Shown here: in pieces, positions 33,157-44,217 of the stretch
How the letters are laid out: each line of letters opens with the position of its first letter
Numbering within the stretch: the stretch's first letter is position 1
Origin: Siphonodentalium dalli
Lineage: Eukaryota > Mollusca > Scaphopoda > Gadilida > Siphonodentaliidae
DNA length: 64,000 bases
Direction of reading: 5' to 3'
Assembly: GCA_032622095.1 (NCBI GenBank)
Contig: CP136063.1
Location: 73,819,980 to 73,883,979, forward strand
Made by a program: the position numbers and the translations under genes
The notes under the pieces: model-generated
What the model was told of the DNA's origin: nothing
The model's database searches: none
Seen by the model: the letters and a program-made list of their open reading frames with translations, nothing else

Positions 33157-36100
33157 CTAGTTAGTTTGAATGAGTTCTTCCCAATCATGAATTTTTTTCC
33201 TAAAGCGGTTATATAGGCACTGACTGAAGTAAAATACCTTTTCTGTTTGATATTGGATTCTTAATTCTTTCTTAAGTAAATTTAAATTTGGCTCCATATC
33301 GTTCATTTTACATCTGTAAATATGGTATTTGATGAAGATCGTTAGAAATTTTTGAAAAGAGTTCACTTTTACATCTGTAGAGATATTAAATATAGCAGTT
33401 TCCGAATTGATCTTCAGTCTATGGTTTGTTTCGTCATAAACCCATTTTTCAATGGTTCGCCATAAGTTCTTCACAACCGGGCATTCCCAAAATAAATGGA
33501 GAAGGGTTTCTGGGGTCGATTTACAGAATGTACAGTTTTCGTCATTCTTTATGCCCATCTTTTTTAGAAGCTTATTTGTGCCTAGTATGTTCGTATTGAT
33601 CATGTATTGGAACCACATGGTTTTTGTATCTATTGTGTTTGTAAAGGGGTATGTCAACACTTCCTTCCACCAGCGTTCGTTATATTTTTTCCCAAGTGTT
33701 TCTTCCCATTTCGAGAGTTGTTTATAGCACAGCTTATTACCCAGCAATGTGTTATATATCGTTTTTGTGCCGCTCGTGACCATCAATGATTTTATGGGGA
33801 ACGGGATAGTCGGGTGTTCGACATTTCCATCAGTTTCGGTTTCGTACTTTTTCTGTTGTTTTGAAATTGCTCTTGTAATTCCTAAGTAAGTCAAGGGGTT
33901 CAAACGGAGGCCTTATTCAAATTGAAATATTTGTAGAGATTTGAAGTTTCCATTTTCGTCAATAAGATCGCCTATGTAGATAATTTTGTTTTTAAGAATG
34001 GTATTATAGCAATCCTTCAGTATTGTATAGGTCCCAACAAGACTCACAAGCGGAAGAGAGTATAACTCTTAAATTGAAGTTTTCTTCAATATATGATATC
34101 CACGCTTCTATTACATTCCGCCCAAAAAGGATTTTTCATTCGTTTGGACTCTAAACTAAGTAACTATGGGGATAGCAAATACCATGGTTTTCTGAACATG
34201 GGACTACAACCCTCAATGACTGAAGTCCAAGTATCTTCCTGTTTCATTAAACGTTTCATCCACGAACTTTTCAAAGATTTAGCGAAGCATCTTATATCAG
34301 GCATTTTGCAACCACCATTTGCATGGGTCTGGCTCAATTGCTCTCTACTTATTCTGTCTATTCCGTTATTCCATACAAATTTAAACAGTATTTTATTGAG
34401 CTCACTCATAAACTTCTCTTGGGGTGTGGGAACGGCCAGGAATAAATGCACCAGTTTAGATATAGCGAGTGATTTAACCAGGGTTATTTTGCCGAGTAGT
34501 GTCAAATTACGTTTACTCCACATTGCTAATGTCTCTTTGAGTTTCGTTAAGGCTAATTCATAGTTTTTCTCAATCATAACATTTATATCATTGTGAAATT
34601 CAATACCCAGTACTTTTTAAAAATCCGGATTCCATGAACTTTTCCAACGATCAATTATTTTATTTGTGTAATCATATTTAGTCCCGATCCATACTGCTTT
34701 GGTTTTACTGTAATTTATCTTTAGCCCGGATAATCGTCTAACTTGTTCCAGGGTATCCATTGCAGAATCGAATGACTTTTGTGAACCGTCTAAGAACAAA
34801 GAAGTATCATCAGCGTACTGGGAAATGTTAATATGTTTGTCTCCGACGGAAAAACCTTTGATATTTGTAGATTTTCGAACCATAATACCTAAAATTTCTG
34901 CACATATATAGGACGAAAATGTAAGGGGATATTGGGTCCCCTTGTCTACAGTTCCTATTAAGTTCAAAGAAACCGCCGGAGAGTTGCCCATTCATATTAA
35001 TACAAGACGTGATATTGCAATATAATGTTTTTACGTAGCTAAGAAAGCCATCACTGAAGTTGAAGTATTTCAAAACTTTGAAGATAAACTTCCAGGAGAC
35101 CGAATCAAACGCCTTTTCAAAGTCGATCATTAAAAGTAGTCCTGGTATTTCATTTTCTTTTACAAAATGCATTGCGTCCATTATGAGTCGGATATTTTCT
35201 CCAATGTATCGCCCTGCAATGAAACCTGTCTGGTCTGTATTGATTAAATAGGGTAAGTGCTTTTTCATTCTTTCAGCTAAAACGCCTGACAATATTTTAT
35301 AAGTTACATTTAATAAAGAAATAGGTCGCCAGTTTTTCAAAAATTGTCTAGCTTTGTTCTCCTTCGGCAAGAGCGTTATCACTCCTTGTCTTTGTGTTAT
35401 AGATAACTTGCCATTCTCTAGTCCGTAATTAAGGGACCTTATAAGAAAACAGCACAAGTCTTTCCAAAAAAAATTGAAAAATTCCACAGAGAAACCATCA
35501 TTTCCAGGGCATTTATTATTTTACATTTTCTTGAGGTAAGCTAAAGTTTCTGCGTATGTTAATTTTTCATTTAGGTTTTTATTGTCATGTGTTGTTAGTT
35601 TACGCATATCTAGTTCGCTTAATATTGAAAAGGAGGTCAGTAGTGATTGATCTATTTGTTCATCTTTGTTCTCATAAAGCCGTTCGTAAAAGTGTTTAGT
35701 TTCTTTTAGTATTTCATCCTGGGTATTCAATAGTTCTCCATTTTCTTTCTCCAATTTTATCACAGTTTTTGTTAAATAGTGTCTCTTTTCCAGTTTTAGG
35801 AAATATTTTGTTGGTTTTTCTCCTTCCCCCATCGATCGTGCTCTAGATCGAACCAGGATTCCATCAAGCATTTCTTGTCTGCTGTTTTCTAATTCGCGTT
35901 TGAGGCCATCAATCTTGATTAGAGTATCATTATTTGGATCTGATATCCGTTCGAAATTAAATATGCGGGTTTCGAGATCACGGTGTTTTTGTTTGCGTTC
36001 TGAAGAGATTCTAGAACAAAAAGGTATTGTCGCACCTCGTATTTCCATGAGAAGGGTCTCAAAAAATAATTTATCATCTATGGTAAATTTTGTATCAAAT

Positions 36101-36981
36101 ATACCAGTGTTGTCCACAATAGGTCCCTGGGCATATTGACTGACCACTCGTTCAATTGTTTGTTTCACAAGTTGGACATACTCTGGCCTTTTTAACAATG
36201 AATTGTTGAATTTCCAGAGTCCTTTGTCTCGTTTAAAATTATTGAATTATAGTTGCAGAGTTATCGTAGAATGATCGGTTCTATATCCTGGTTGGATGTC
36301 ACATTTTTCAACGAAGGGAGTTAATTCTTGTGAAATCATGAAGAAGTCTAAACGAGCTTGCTTTCTTGGGTTTGATCTACGCCACGTGTATCTACGCTTT
36401 TCTGGATTATTAATTCTCCAAATATCCAACAGTTCTAATTTACCAATCATAGCGAGGACGCGTTCACGAGCTTTTGGGTTATTAGTTTTTACATAGTTAT
36501 CCGTATCTTTCTGTGGGTCCATGACTAGATTAAAATCGCCGCAAATTACAATATTACTTTCCGACTCTCGCTCTAGACACTGTTCTAGTTCTTCATAAAA
36601 CTGTGATTGGTCATCATTGGGCCCATAAATATTAAGTATTATAAAAGGTTTATTTTCAATTTCGGCTTCCATAATAACATAGTTGCCATGGTCGTCCGAT
36701 TAAGTTTTCAGAAGTTTGAAACTAAGTTTGTTATTAACAAGTATTGCAACACCCCTAGACGAACTAGAGTATGAACTAAAGGCGACCTCATATCCCCATT
36801 CTGTCCTTAACATATTCTCCTGATCTCTTTTAAAGTGTACATCCTGCAGACAATATAAATCAAACTGTTTTTCACGAAGATAGGTGAACACATCCCTGCG
36901 CATTTTTTTTTCTGCCAAACCCCTACAATTCATTGACAAAATTCTAACCATTCGGTAATTTGAAATATTCTGAAATAACAA
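33157..36981 (-). pseudogene. L1/Tx1-like ORF2: endonuclease, RT, C-terminal zinc knuckle
   Basis: About 1,275 codons. Endonuclease: MVRILSMNCRGL, LYCLQDVHFKRD, IVICGDFNLVMDP, RRYTWRRSNP and a terminal RTDHS. RT: TLLPKENKARQFLKNWRPIS, TGFIAGRYIGENIR, FEKAFDSVSW, NCRQGDPISP and YADD at 34817-34806. C terminus: CTFCKSTPETLLHLFWECP, a zinc knuckle typical of L1-like proteins. Up to about 34920 the frame is one and the same, with in-frame stops at 36702, 36249 and 35523; a frameshift near RQGDPISPYIF is followed by another stop at 34619, and one or more shifts occur between 34160 and 33903. The intact protein would nick DNA and copy LINE RNA at the nick. As it stands it is dead, but decay is light. 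Confidence 0.92.
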
Positions 36982-37492
36982 TATATATTGGGCCGAGTAT
37001 TGTCTGCCTTCGGGAGGTAATCAGGGGGCGTGAGAGAAAAAAAATCGTTCCGATTAGTCTCATGACGTGGGGACATGTGATCCATTCAACCGACGTTCAT
37101 AACCTATGATTGGATAGTAGGCGGAGCTGGAGAGTTTGACATTACAGAAAAGGCCAACCAAACAAGAAACAAAACAAAACAAAAGAATAACAAAGACATG
37201 CACGCCCAGATTCAGATTTGTCCTCATTTCTACTTGTTGAGATACAGTTAACACTTTGCCGTGACATACCTCGGAGATTTCACAATGACTGCTAAATCAA
37301 GCATATTGCCGAAATTAGGGCGATCGAATTTTCATTAGCAATCGCCGTGTGGATTTTGAAAAAAAACTGTCTTCATAACATAAGTTAGAAGAGGCTTGTA
37401 CTTATGGCCAAATTGTTTGTTACATTCAAAATCTGGAGCGATACAAGAGGGGGGTCTTGTCTGGGCGTGCATGTGTTCTATATAGACATGTA

Positions 37493-37701
37493 CAGTAATG
37501 CCCAAAGCAATTGACCACCCAACCACAGCAGAACCACGGGCAACTCTTCAGGACCTAGCCGGAAACATGACCCGCCGCCATTCATCGGAAAGCTCTCGGC
37601 GAGAGCTCTCCGATGAATGGCAACAAGCCACACCCGACCAAATCCCGAAAAAACACCCATAACTCTGCCGTGGTCAAGCGGTCAATCACTGAACATTACT
37701 G
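37493..37701. mobile_element. Tc1/mariner-like MITE
   Basis: 209 bp, ends CAGTAATG and CATTACTG, flanked by TA on both sides (37491-37492 and 37702-37703). Inner termini also pair (ATTGACC near 37509 with GGTCAAT at 37680). The centre holds the hairpin GCCATTCATCGG...CCGATGAATGGC around 37600. It is inserted in the ORF1-ORF2 spacer of the L1/Tx1-like LINE, so it is younger than that insertion unless it was carried in. Confidence 0.75.
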
Positions 37702-37763
37702 TATATATAATAGAAAGCTAAGAATAATATTTATATCTTTGGGAATGTCGAATCTAAATATAG

Positions 37764-38116
37764 CATGAAATTTGGTATATTCGACATATAAAAAGAAAAC
37801 TTACATACACACGGGAAAATAGATACACAAACATTCAACTTAGTTGAGATAAAATAAAGCGGTTGATTGGATAGTAAGCTATATAGGGACTGCAGGGATA
37901 CATTCGAATCAATCTTCAAGCGCTAGTAGTAAAATTTGGTATATGCGACATATATAGATAATGTCAAATAAAAAGAAAACTTACATACACACGGGAAAAT
38001 AGATACACAAACATTCAACTTAGTTGAGATCAAATAAAGCGGTTGATTGGATAGTAAGCTATATAGGGACTGCAGGGATACATTCGAATCAATCTTCAAG
38101 CGCTAGTAGTAAAATA
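37764..38116. repeat. 180-bp tandem duplication, two copies
   Basis: A unit with AAAAAGAAAACTTACATACA, GCGGTTGATTGGATAGTAAG and CTTCAAGCGCTAGTAGTAAA is repeated head to tail with period 180. The two copies differ at very few positions besides a short insertion at the junction, so the duplication is recent. Confidence 0.9.
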
Positions 38117-38202
38117 GGCACAAATTTGAGATTCAGGCAAATGTTCCAAATTAATTTCTATCAATGTTAAACGATTCCTAGTTTGTATGTGCTACCCCGT
38201 GG

Positions 38203-38291
38203 GTAATCCGAGCTTCCTCTGGTGTAGACATACCAAACTGTCGCAGACTGCGACAGCCAGGCGTGTCCACACCCTAGGAAGCCCGGGTTAC
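38203..38291. repeat. Imperfect palindrome (44-bp arms)
   Basis: GTAATCCGAGCTTCCTCTGG pairs with the complement of CCTAGGAAGCCCGGGTTAC; the centre is CTGTCGCAGACTGCGACAG. Probably a small foldback MITE in the LINE spacer. Confidence 0.7.
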
Positions 38292-39207
38292 TTCGTAAGA
38301 TATCCAAAAAACACAGAAATTGCTGATTTGCATAATAAAGAACTCATTCTATACATTGATTTTGTATCTTTGTTCTCAGTTCAAGTTGTAACCTTGTTAA
38401 GGCCTCATTTCACGTTTATATGTAGTCCGTGTTTCCACTGGCTGTCCCTGGCTTAACAAGGGGCATTCAATGGAACACGGATGAGTTTCTATGAAACTAT
38501 AGAATCTCTCACTGCAGTCGTACCCCTGTATATATATATGTATTTATATCACATAGACCAGCAAACAAGTCACATGACAGATTCCCCGCCATTAATCGAC
38601 CTCATGCACTACACATTTACTGCCACACAAAACCCTAACTCCACATAATAAATTCCACTGAATTCTTAAATGCCAGTATTGTCTTTCTGATGACAGGTTG
38701 TACACGTCAGTGCATAGCCTCCTTAAATCGGTCACGTGTAGAGAGGGTGAGTGGGGCAGATACCAAATAGATAGAAAATGAACTAAAAACGTATCAGCAC
38801 TATGCTTTTAATGTGGCTGTTAATGCTAAACATGGCTGGATTGATAAACAGTATTGTATTCGTCATAACCAGCATTGTGGCAGATTTCCCTTTCTGTTGA
38901 ACTAGATACAAATCCAGTGAAAATAAAATACAGTTGATCTGCATCAAGTTTGGCTCTAGGATTGAGATATTGGATTAAAATTTCATCATGTATGCCGAAC
39001 AAAAACGGTCACTTGGTCTATGGCTTTGATTCTGAATGGGAGCACTAGGATACACGGTTATGTATATCTATGGGTGGGAATCTGAGTATCGACTTATATG
39101 GGTCTGGATTATCTATGAAAATTGAATACATATAACACAACTTTATATTTATTGTCACTTTTTTCACTTAGACACATTCTGTTTATTCTTTTGTTTTCTT
39201 CATAATG

Positions 39208-40058
39208 TTATTGATCTGATTTCTTTGAGAAGTACTTCAATGTAGAATTTACGCCTTCGTTGATGTCAAACTTCATTCTTTCTCCGGAATGCAGCTTTCC
39301 CCATATAAACCCATTTCTGTGATATGCGAGTTCAATCTTTGGGTGATCAAACAGAGACTTCATTAGAGCCAATTTGTCCTTGGTGATATCATCGCGAATT
39401 TTCAGTTTCCTCTTAGTACTGTCTGCACTCTTGTACTCATACAAGTTCCTGTTCTGGAAGACTTTGTTTCTAGTTGATGTTCTTGCGAATTTAACTAGGC
39501 ATGGCTTTGGTAGATTACCTCTTTTTGATGGCAATCTGTGTGCTGCGAGAATATCGTCAGGAGTGAGCTTTACATCGGGTTTGCTGCCGTTCACAATATC
39601 ACATACTCTCTGTGTGATATCTTCGTTGTCTTCCTCCACCAAATCGAGAATTCGAATATTACTTTTTCTCGACCATTGTTCAGCCTTTTGTCTTCAAAGT
39701 AGTGATGTTTTGCTGCATTTGGATATTTTCCGTCTTATAACATTCTATCTCCTCTCTCAACAAATGGTTCTCCCCTCTATAGTTTCGAACTTTTTCTTGA
39801 ATTCCTCCTTACAAAATTCTATGGCGTGGTCCACTTCCTTCATCAAATGGCCTTTAATACCCCCATTTGCGCTTGAATATCTTTCTGCACCAATTCGGCC
39901 ATGTATTCTTTGGTGCAAAGAGTTGATATTTTAGAACTCATTTCTCCTATTTTGCCGACAAGCTCGGCGTTATCAGATGGGAGAGAAATGTCCATTTTTT
40001 GTGAACTATCCGACTCTGGATGAGGACGTTTCTCATTTTGTTTACCTGCCTTCGGCAT
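39208..40058 (-). pseudogene. L1-like ORF1 (coiled coil, RNA-binding core), broken
   Basis: From ATG at 40058: MPKAGKQNEKRPHPESDSSQ, a coiled-coil part (LVGKIGEMSSKISTLCTKEY, then EVDHAIEFCKEEFKKKFETI in another frame and EIECYKTENIQMQQNITTL), then EQWSRKSNIRILDL, the hallmark of L1 ORF1 proteins (EQYSRRNNIRI). The final frame, 39642-39208, has LTPDDILAAHRLPSKRGNLP and RKLKIRDDITKDKLALMKSL. At least three frameshifts. Position and strand fit it as ORF1 of the LINE whose ORF2 lies downstream; the pairing is inference because the spacer is unusually long. Confidence 0.85.
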
Positions 40059-40390
40059 CTTGCGTATTCAGCGAACTGATTTCACCCGAGCAAATAATGT
40101 TCCGCTTAATTGGCCGACTCGCGCAGTGTCGTTTGTTTACAAATTTCAATCTAAGGTCACAGGTCAATTTTGAGGCCACCAAGCATTCACAGGGTGAAAA
40201 ACGTACCTAAAGTTCCAAATTTCGAAGAAACGAGAGGTTTCAACAGTATAATGATAGTCCAATATAATTCCGTGTAACAGAATGAATAATAACTTCTAGA
40301 ATAACCCTCCGCAAATCGAAATACAGTGAATTAAGAACGTTAATTGACGGAGCTAAATAAGTCACATTTCACCTCGTGCACGATCCCAAC

Positions 40391-41165
40391 AGAGTTATTG
40401 TACATATGTTTGAGATTTATCGTAAAGGTTTGCGTGTTATCGCAAATGTTAAGGTGTTTGTTATTTTTCGCAAAGTTTTGCGATTTATCACAAAGGTTTG
40501 CTCCCCTCATCACAAATGCATCTGGCTGTAAATGACTGATCGGTCTATTTTAGCCCGACAGGGAAATTATAGATTGATAGGTTATTCACTCAGACCTGTT
40601 TAAAATGTCTGATTTATAATGTTTACACACAAATTAAGAAATTTGGACGATTATTTCCGACAAATTTTACTCCACGTGCGGGCAACAGGTCAGGGAAATG
40701 TCTAATTTATAATGTTTACTGAAGCCCATTAGCGCCAAAAAAAATTGGCGACAAATCGCAAACATCTATGCGATAAATCGCAAAATATAATCACCCAGAA
40801 TGCAGCCTGAGAGTTATCGTAAAGATGTTTGAGATTTATCATAACGGTTTGCGAGTTATCGCAAAGGTGTCGGTGATTTTTCGCAAAGTTGTTTTGTTGA
40901 TTTATCGCAAAGGTTTGCTCCCCTTATATCACATGCATGCTGGCTGTGAAAGACCGATCGGTCTATTTTAGCCCAACCGTGCTATTATAGATCGATTTGT
41001 GGTTTACCCAGACCTGTTGAAGATATCTGATTTATATTTATATTTATACGGTTCAAGCCCATTAGTGCCAATGCATAAAAATATATATGCGATAAATCAC
41101 AAACCATTGCGATTAATTGCAAACCTTTGTGATCAATCGAAAACCTTTACGCTAAATCGAGATAT
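40391..41165. repeat. Tandem array of about 0.43-kb units, right part
   Basis: Resumes the unit cut at 32808. Further unit starts lie near 40515 and 40930. Dyads of the form TTTGCGATAAATCGCAAA and GCGAGTTATCGCAAAG are dense at 40425-40500, 40745-40910 and 41085-41160. Confidence 0.8.
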
Positions 41166-41394
41166 TAAACCTTGAATTAAGTACAAAATCACGATCAAGG
41201 TTCTATACTAATAAAATTAATACACGTATGATTCGGATTGTTTCATTTAGCACTATGCAAGGGAATCCATGTGGTTTTGTACTAAATTCGATGTTTAAAC
41301 GCCGTAGCATCAATTGGAATCTAACATGTCACATTGTTAAATTTGTCGTCGGCCATGTTTCGTAATTTCGAGTGCTTGGTATCTGGGCAGGTTC

Positions 41395-41755
41395 TCCGCT
41401 TAGTACCTATATGTTTGGTTCTCTGAAGTACCAATTGCTAGGTACTATATTTAGTACCTAAATACTTCAGAGTACCTGTCTTGATATGTGGTACGTCAGA
41501 TAATATAATGGGCCTGTCAAGAAGGCGTGTATTTCTTGGCACTTCATATCGTGTGCGTCATGGCATCGGTGACATAAAGGCGGGGTGGGTATTATATGCA
41601 TAATGCCCGGATTGAACATAAATATTTAATAGGTACTCTAGAGTACCAACATTATGGTATATACTATGGGTACCAAAAATTTGGTACTCCCATTGGACAT
41701 AGCTTAGCACCTACGTAGGTACTCTAGAGTACCTATTGTTTCAAGAGTGTAGCTA
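41395..41755. repeat. Repeat rich in GGTACTCTAGAGTACC palindromes
   Basis: GGTACTNNAGAGTACC-like words occur at about 41424-41480, 41632-41648 and 41718-41735 in both orientations, with a terminal TTCAAGAGTGTA. Probably a MITE related to 29.87-30.02 kb. No coding sequence. Confidence 0.5.
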
Positions 41756-42469
41756 GTGTAGAGATTCATGCCATGCTCTTGTATTTTATGTGGTTCGGTA
41801 GTCTATTATATATCAAAATATAGTATCGTTGCACATGGTATTATCTTTAATAATTCATGACCTTCGTTTCTAGGTTAAATCTGTAAATTTTCATACATGC
41901 ACGCCAGACTAATGTGTACTAACCGTATAGGAAACGCCCCAAACCTACCACAATTGCAATGACATCAGTTTGTTTGATCTAAATTATTTATTGATTCCAG
42001 CTCCAAAACAATAGTCATTTGGCAAATTATACGATTCCTTTTTGAAGTGCTTATCATCTACATGTAACAGAGGTCCGAAATTTTGTCTCATTGAGTCATT
42101 GTGCCCCACCCCCATGTAACTCACTGAAAGACAATCATACATCAATTTATATAAATAAATCAGATGTGTCTATGTGAAACATGCAAAAATTAAATTAATG
42201 TTGAGTGCAAATTTGTAGCTGGGCCATATTCAACCTTCACCAGATGATAGCCATTTTGACCAGATATAGTAAACAGGTGTATCAGTCTCTGGACTGGAGC
42301 CGTGGATATTGGTCTAACTGTGCCCCACATTCCCCTAGACCTGGTGCTGCAACATATTCTCGTCCATATGGGTTCATATTGGACTTGATTGGTTCTTTAA
42401 AAAGCCCATAGTGAGCTTATTATTAATATTATTTTGTATTCAATTAAATGTTTAAATCAAAATTTAGAA

Positions 42470-42598
42470 AAACTAACGCTGTTATATCCTCTTCCAGTGT
42501 ACCCCGTATCACCACACAAAATTTGGTTGAAATATTTCCAGGTGTCTTGGAGAAAAATCCGAAAAGACAGGCAGATCTTTCTCTTTAGTCTATACACG

Positions 42599-42651
<53 letters not shown>

Positions 42652-42652
42652 C

Positions 42653-42691
<39 letters not shown>

Positions 42692-42790
42692 AGTAGGATT
42701 TGTCTGTCCGTCCGTCTGTTTGTCCGCATTTTCTCCCAGACTGCTGGTCTTGATTTCAACCAAATTTGGTTGACTCGGGGTACCCTGGTG
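42470..42790. repeat. Microsatellite flanked by inverted copies of one repeat
   Basis: (CA)n then (TA)n at about 42599-42690. On the left ACAAAATTTGGTTGAAATAT and TGTCTTGGAGAAAAATCCG; on the right, in reverse complement, CCAAATTTGGTTGAAATCAA and GTCTGGGAGAAAATGCGGAC. So two copies of the same dispersed repeat meet tail to tail at the microsatellite. Apparent frames with poly-Ile/Tyr are artefacts. Confidence 0.7.
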
Positions 42791-42884
42791 GATGTTATAA
42801 TGTCGTTACTTGTTAAAAAAAAATTAAAAATTAAAAACATTTTTTAAAGAAGCTCAAAACGGGCCTATTTCATAATCAAATAAG

Positions 42885-43190
42885 TCAAATATGAATCTAT
42901 TTGCACGAGGATATGTTGCAGCAGATATGTACGCTCTTTGTATAATTATGTGTTTTAACTGTGGTCCGCGACATCCAACGGAATAATGGGTATAAGTCCA
43001 CTATGGGCTTATTCCAGAATACATTTAGTCCAATATGAACAAAATCAATGCCAATATGCAGGTCTAATATGAACCTATTTGCTCGACGATATATTGAAGT
43101 AGCATAATAAATATTTATATATAGGATATGTAGGGGCCACAGCCCCTCGGACGCTGAATAGAGCTCCCGAAGGGAGCCTGTTTCACGTAG
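42885..43190. repeat. Duplicated segment and shared GC block
   Basis: AATATGAATCTATTTGCACG, AGGATATGTTGCAG at 42888 recurs as AATATGAACCTATTTGCTCG, ACGATATATTGAAG at 43069. The GGGGCCACAGCCCCTC block at 43134 matches one at 9557. Confidence 0.55.
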
Positions 43191-43207
43191 TTTATATATA
43201 TACCTAT

Positions 43208-43392
43208 ATAAATCATGTTGCAGAAGAGATAATCTATCTTTCACCTAATATAATGCTGTCACTGTAATTGCGTTGTAAGAGATCACGGGTGCATGTAGAA
43301 TCTACATGTACCCGCGATCTCTTACAACGCAATTACAGTGACGGCATTAATTTACGTGACAGATAGATTATCTCTTCTGCAACATGATTTAT
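43208..43392. mobile_element. Foldback MITE, about 90-bp arms
   Basis: ATAAATCATGTTGCAGAAGA on the left pairs with TCTTCTGCAACATGATTTAT on the right, and inward TCACTGTAATTGCGTTGTAA, GAGATC pairs with its complement up to the central CATGTAGAATCTACATG. A few mismatches only. No coding capacity and no clear target duplication. Confidence 0.9.
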
Positions 43393-43399
43393 GGCTTAG

Positions 43400-44215
43400 A
43401 GCTAAAACCCGGTATATCCATATTCATATATTTTGCAGGAGAGAGAAAACTAACTTCAAGCTCATTTATTATGCAAATCAGTGACACATAAATATATATA
43501 TTATGTGCATTAGACATCAATATATGCGCTATAAAACCCATAATTTCTGTTAACTGCATGCTGATGTCAATACTAATTAAGAAGCTATTAATGAGGCCTG
43601 TGTCAGATAATTGCTTTTACCAGCACAGTAGTAAAGCACATTTGAGACACAGTCGTTTGGAAGAATAAAGCGGCCATTAATAACGGTGTTTACTACTGCC
43701 CAGGTGTATTATATTGCTAGCACGTGTTCCAATAGACGGTCTCATCTGGTAATGATAGATTCTACCATGTTAAGTAGACAGCTTGAAATGTGTATCTGCT
43801 GTAACAAGACCCGTGATCGTATTTTGCTAGTTTATTGCATTTCTGTAATTAGACAATATATTGTTTCAATTTGAGATAAGAATCCCCAGTGTGGCTCATT
43901 GAATGAGTTGGTGCAACAATGATAGTTATATTTTCACTAACATGTTGTTTTGCTGTATTATTGAGCTATTAGCAACGGTGACTGATACAGTAGACATAAA
44001 TATGTCAGTTCGCCGCTATGGACTATACATTGGTTTAAAGTACATTTATGAAGGCATAGCATGCATTTAGATGGTACTCACGTTGTTAGAATATTCCTAA
44101 GGAAATCACAAACCGCATGGCTCCTAAACATCGAAACACAACTACTAATCCACTAATATGACATATATGTAGTTATATAAATTCTGTATAATATAATAAA
44201 AAATGTTCTACAGTG
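43400..44215. other. No recognisable gene
   Basis: Between the foldback MITE and the 3' end of the OTU/DUF7869 gene. It may include that gene's 3' flank: just after the stop the minus strand reads TTTTTTATTATATT, with no exact AATAAA. Confidence 0.5.
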
Positions 44216-44217
44216 AA

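Larger units (their letters stand above)
32809..40390 (-). mobile_element. L1/Tx1-like LINE inserted in the tandem array
   Basis: Minus-strand order: 5' UTR (to 40390), ORF1 (40058-39208), a spacer of 2.2 kb enlarged by later insertions, ORF2 (36981-33157), 3' UTR, and a poly(A) tail seen as poly-T at 32807-32815. The array unit stops at AGAGTT (32803-32808) and resumes after AGAGTT (40391-40396): the same order TGAGAGTT, ATCGTA, TGTTTGAGATTTATCGTAAA occurs uninterrupted at 40815. So AGAGTT is the target duplication and the element is about 7.6 kb, essentially full length but with broken ORFs. Confidence 0.85.

Noticed and set aside
34093-34563. 156-codon plus-strand frame
   Set aside because: Antisense to LINE ORF2, whose minus-strand motifs are unmistakable.
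39374-39934. 186-codon plus-strand frame
   Set aside because: Antisense to L1-like ORF1.
42434-42847. Plus-strand frame with poly-Tyr-Ile
   Set aside because: Runs through the (CA)n/(TA)n microsatellite.
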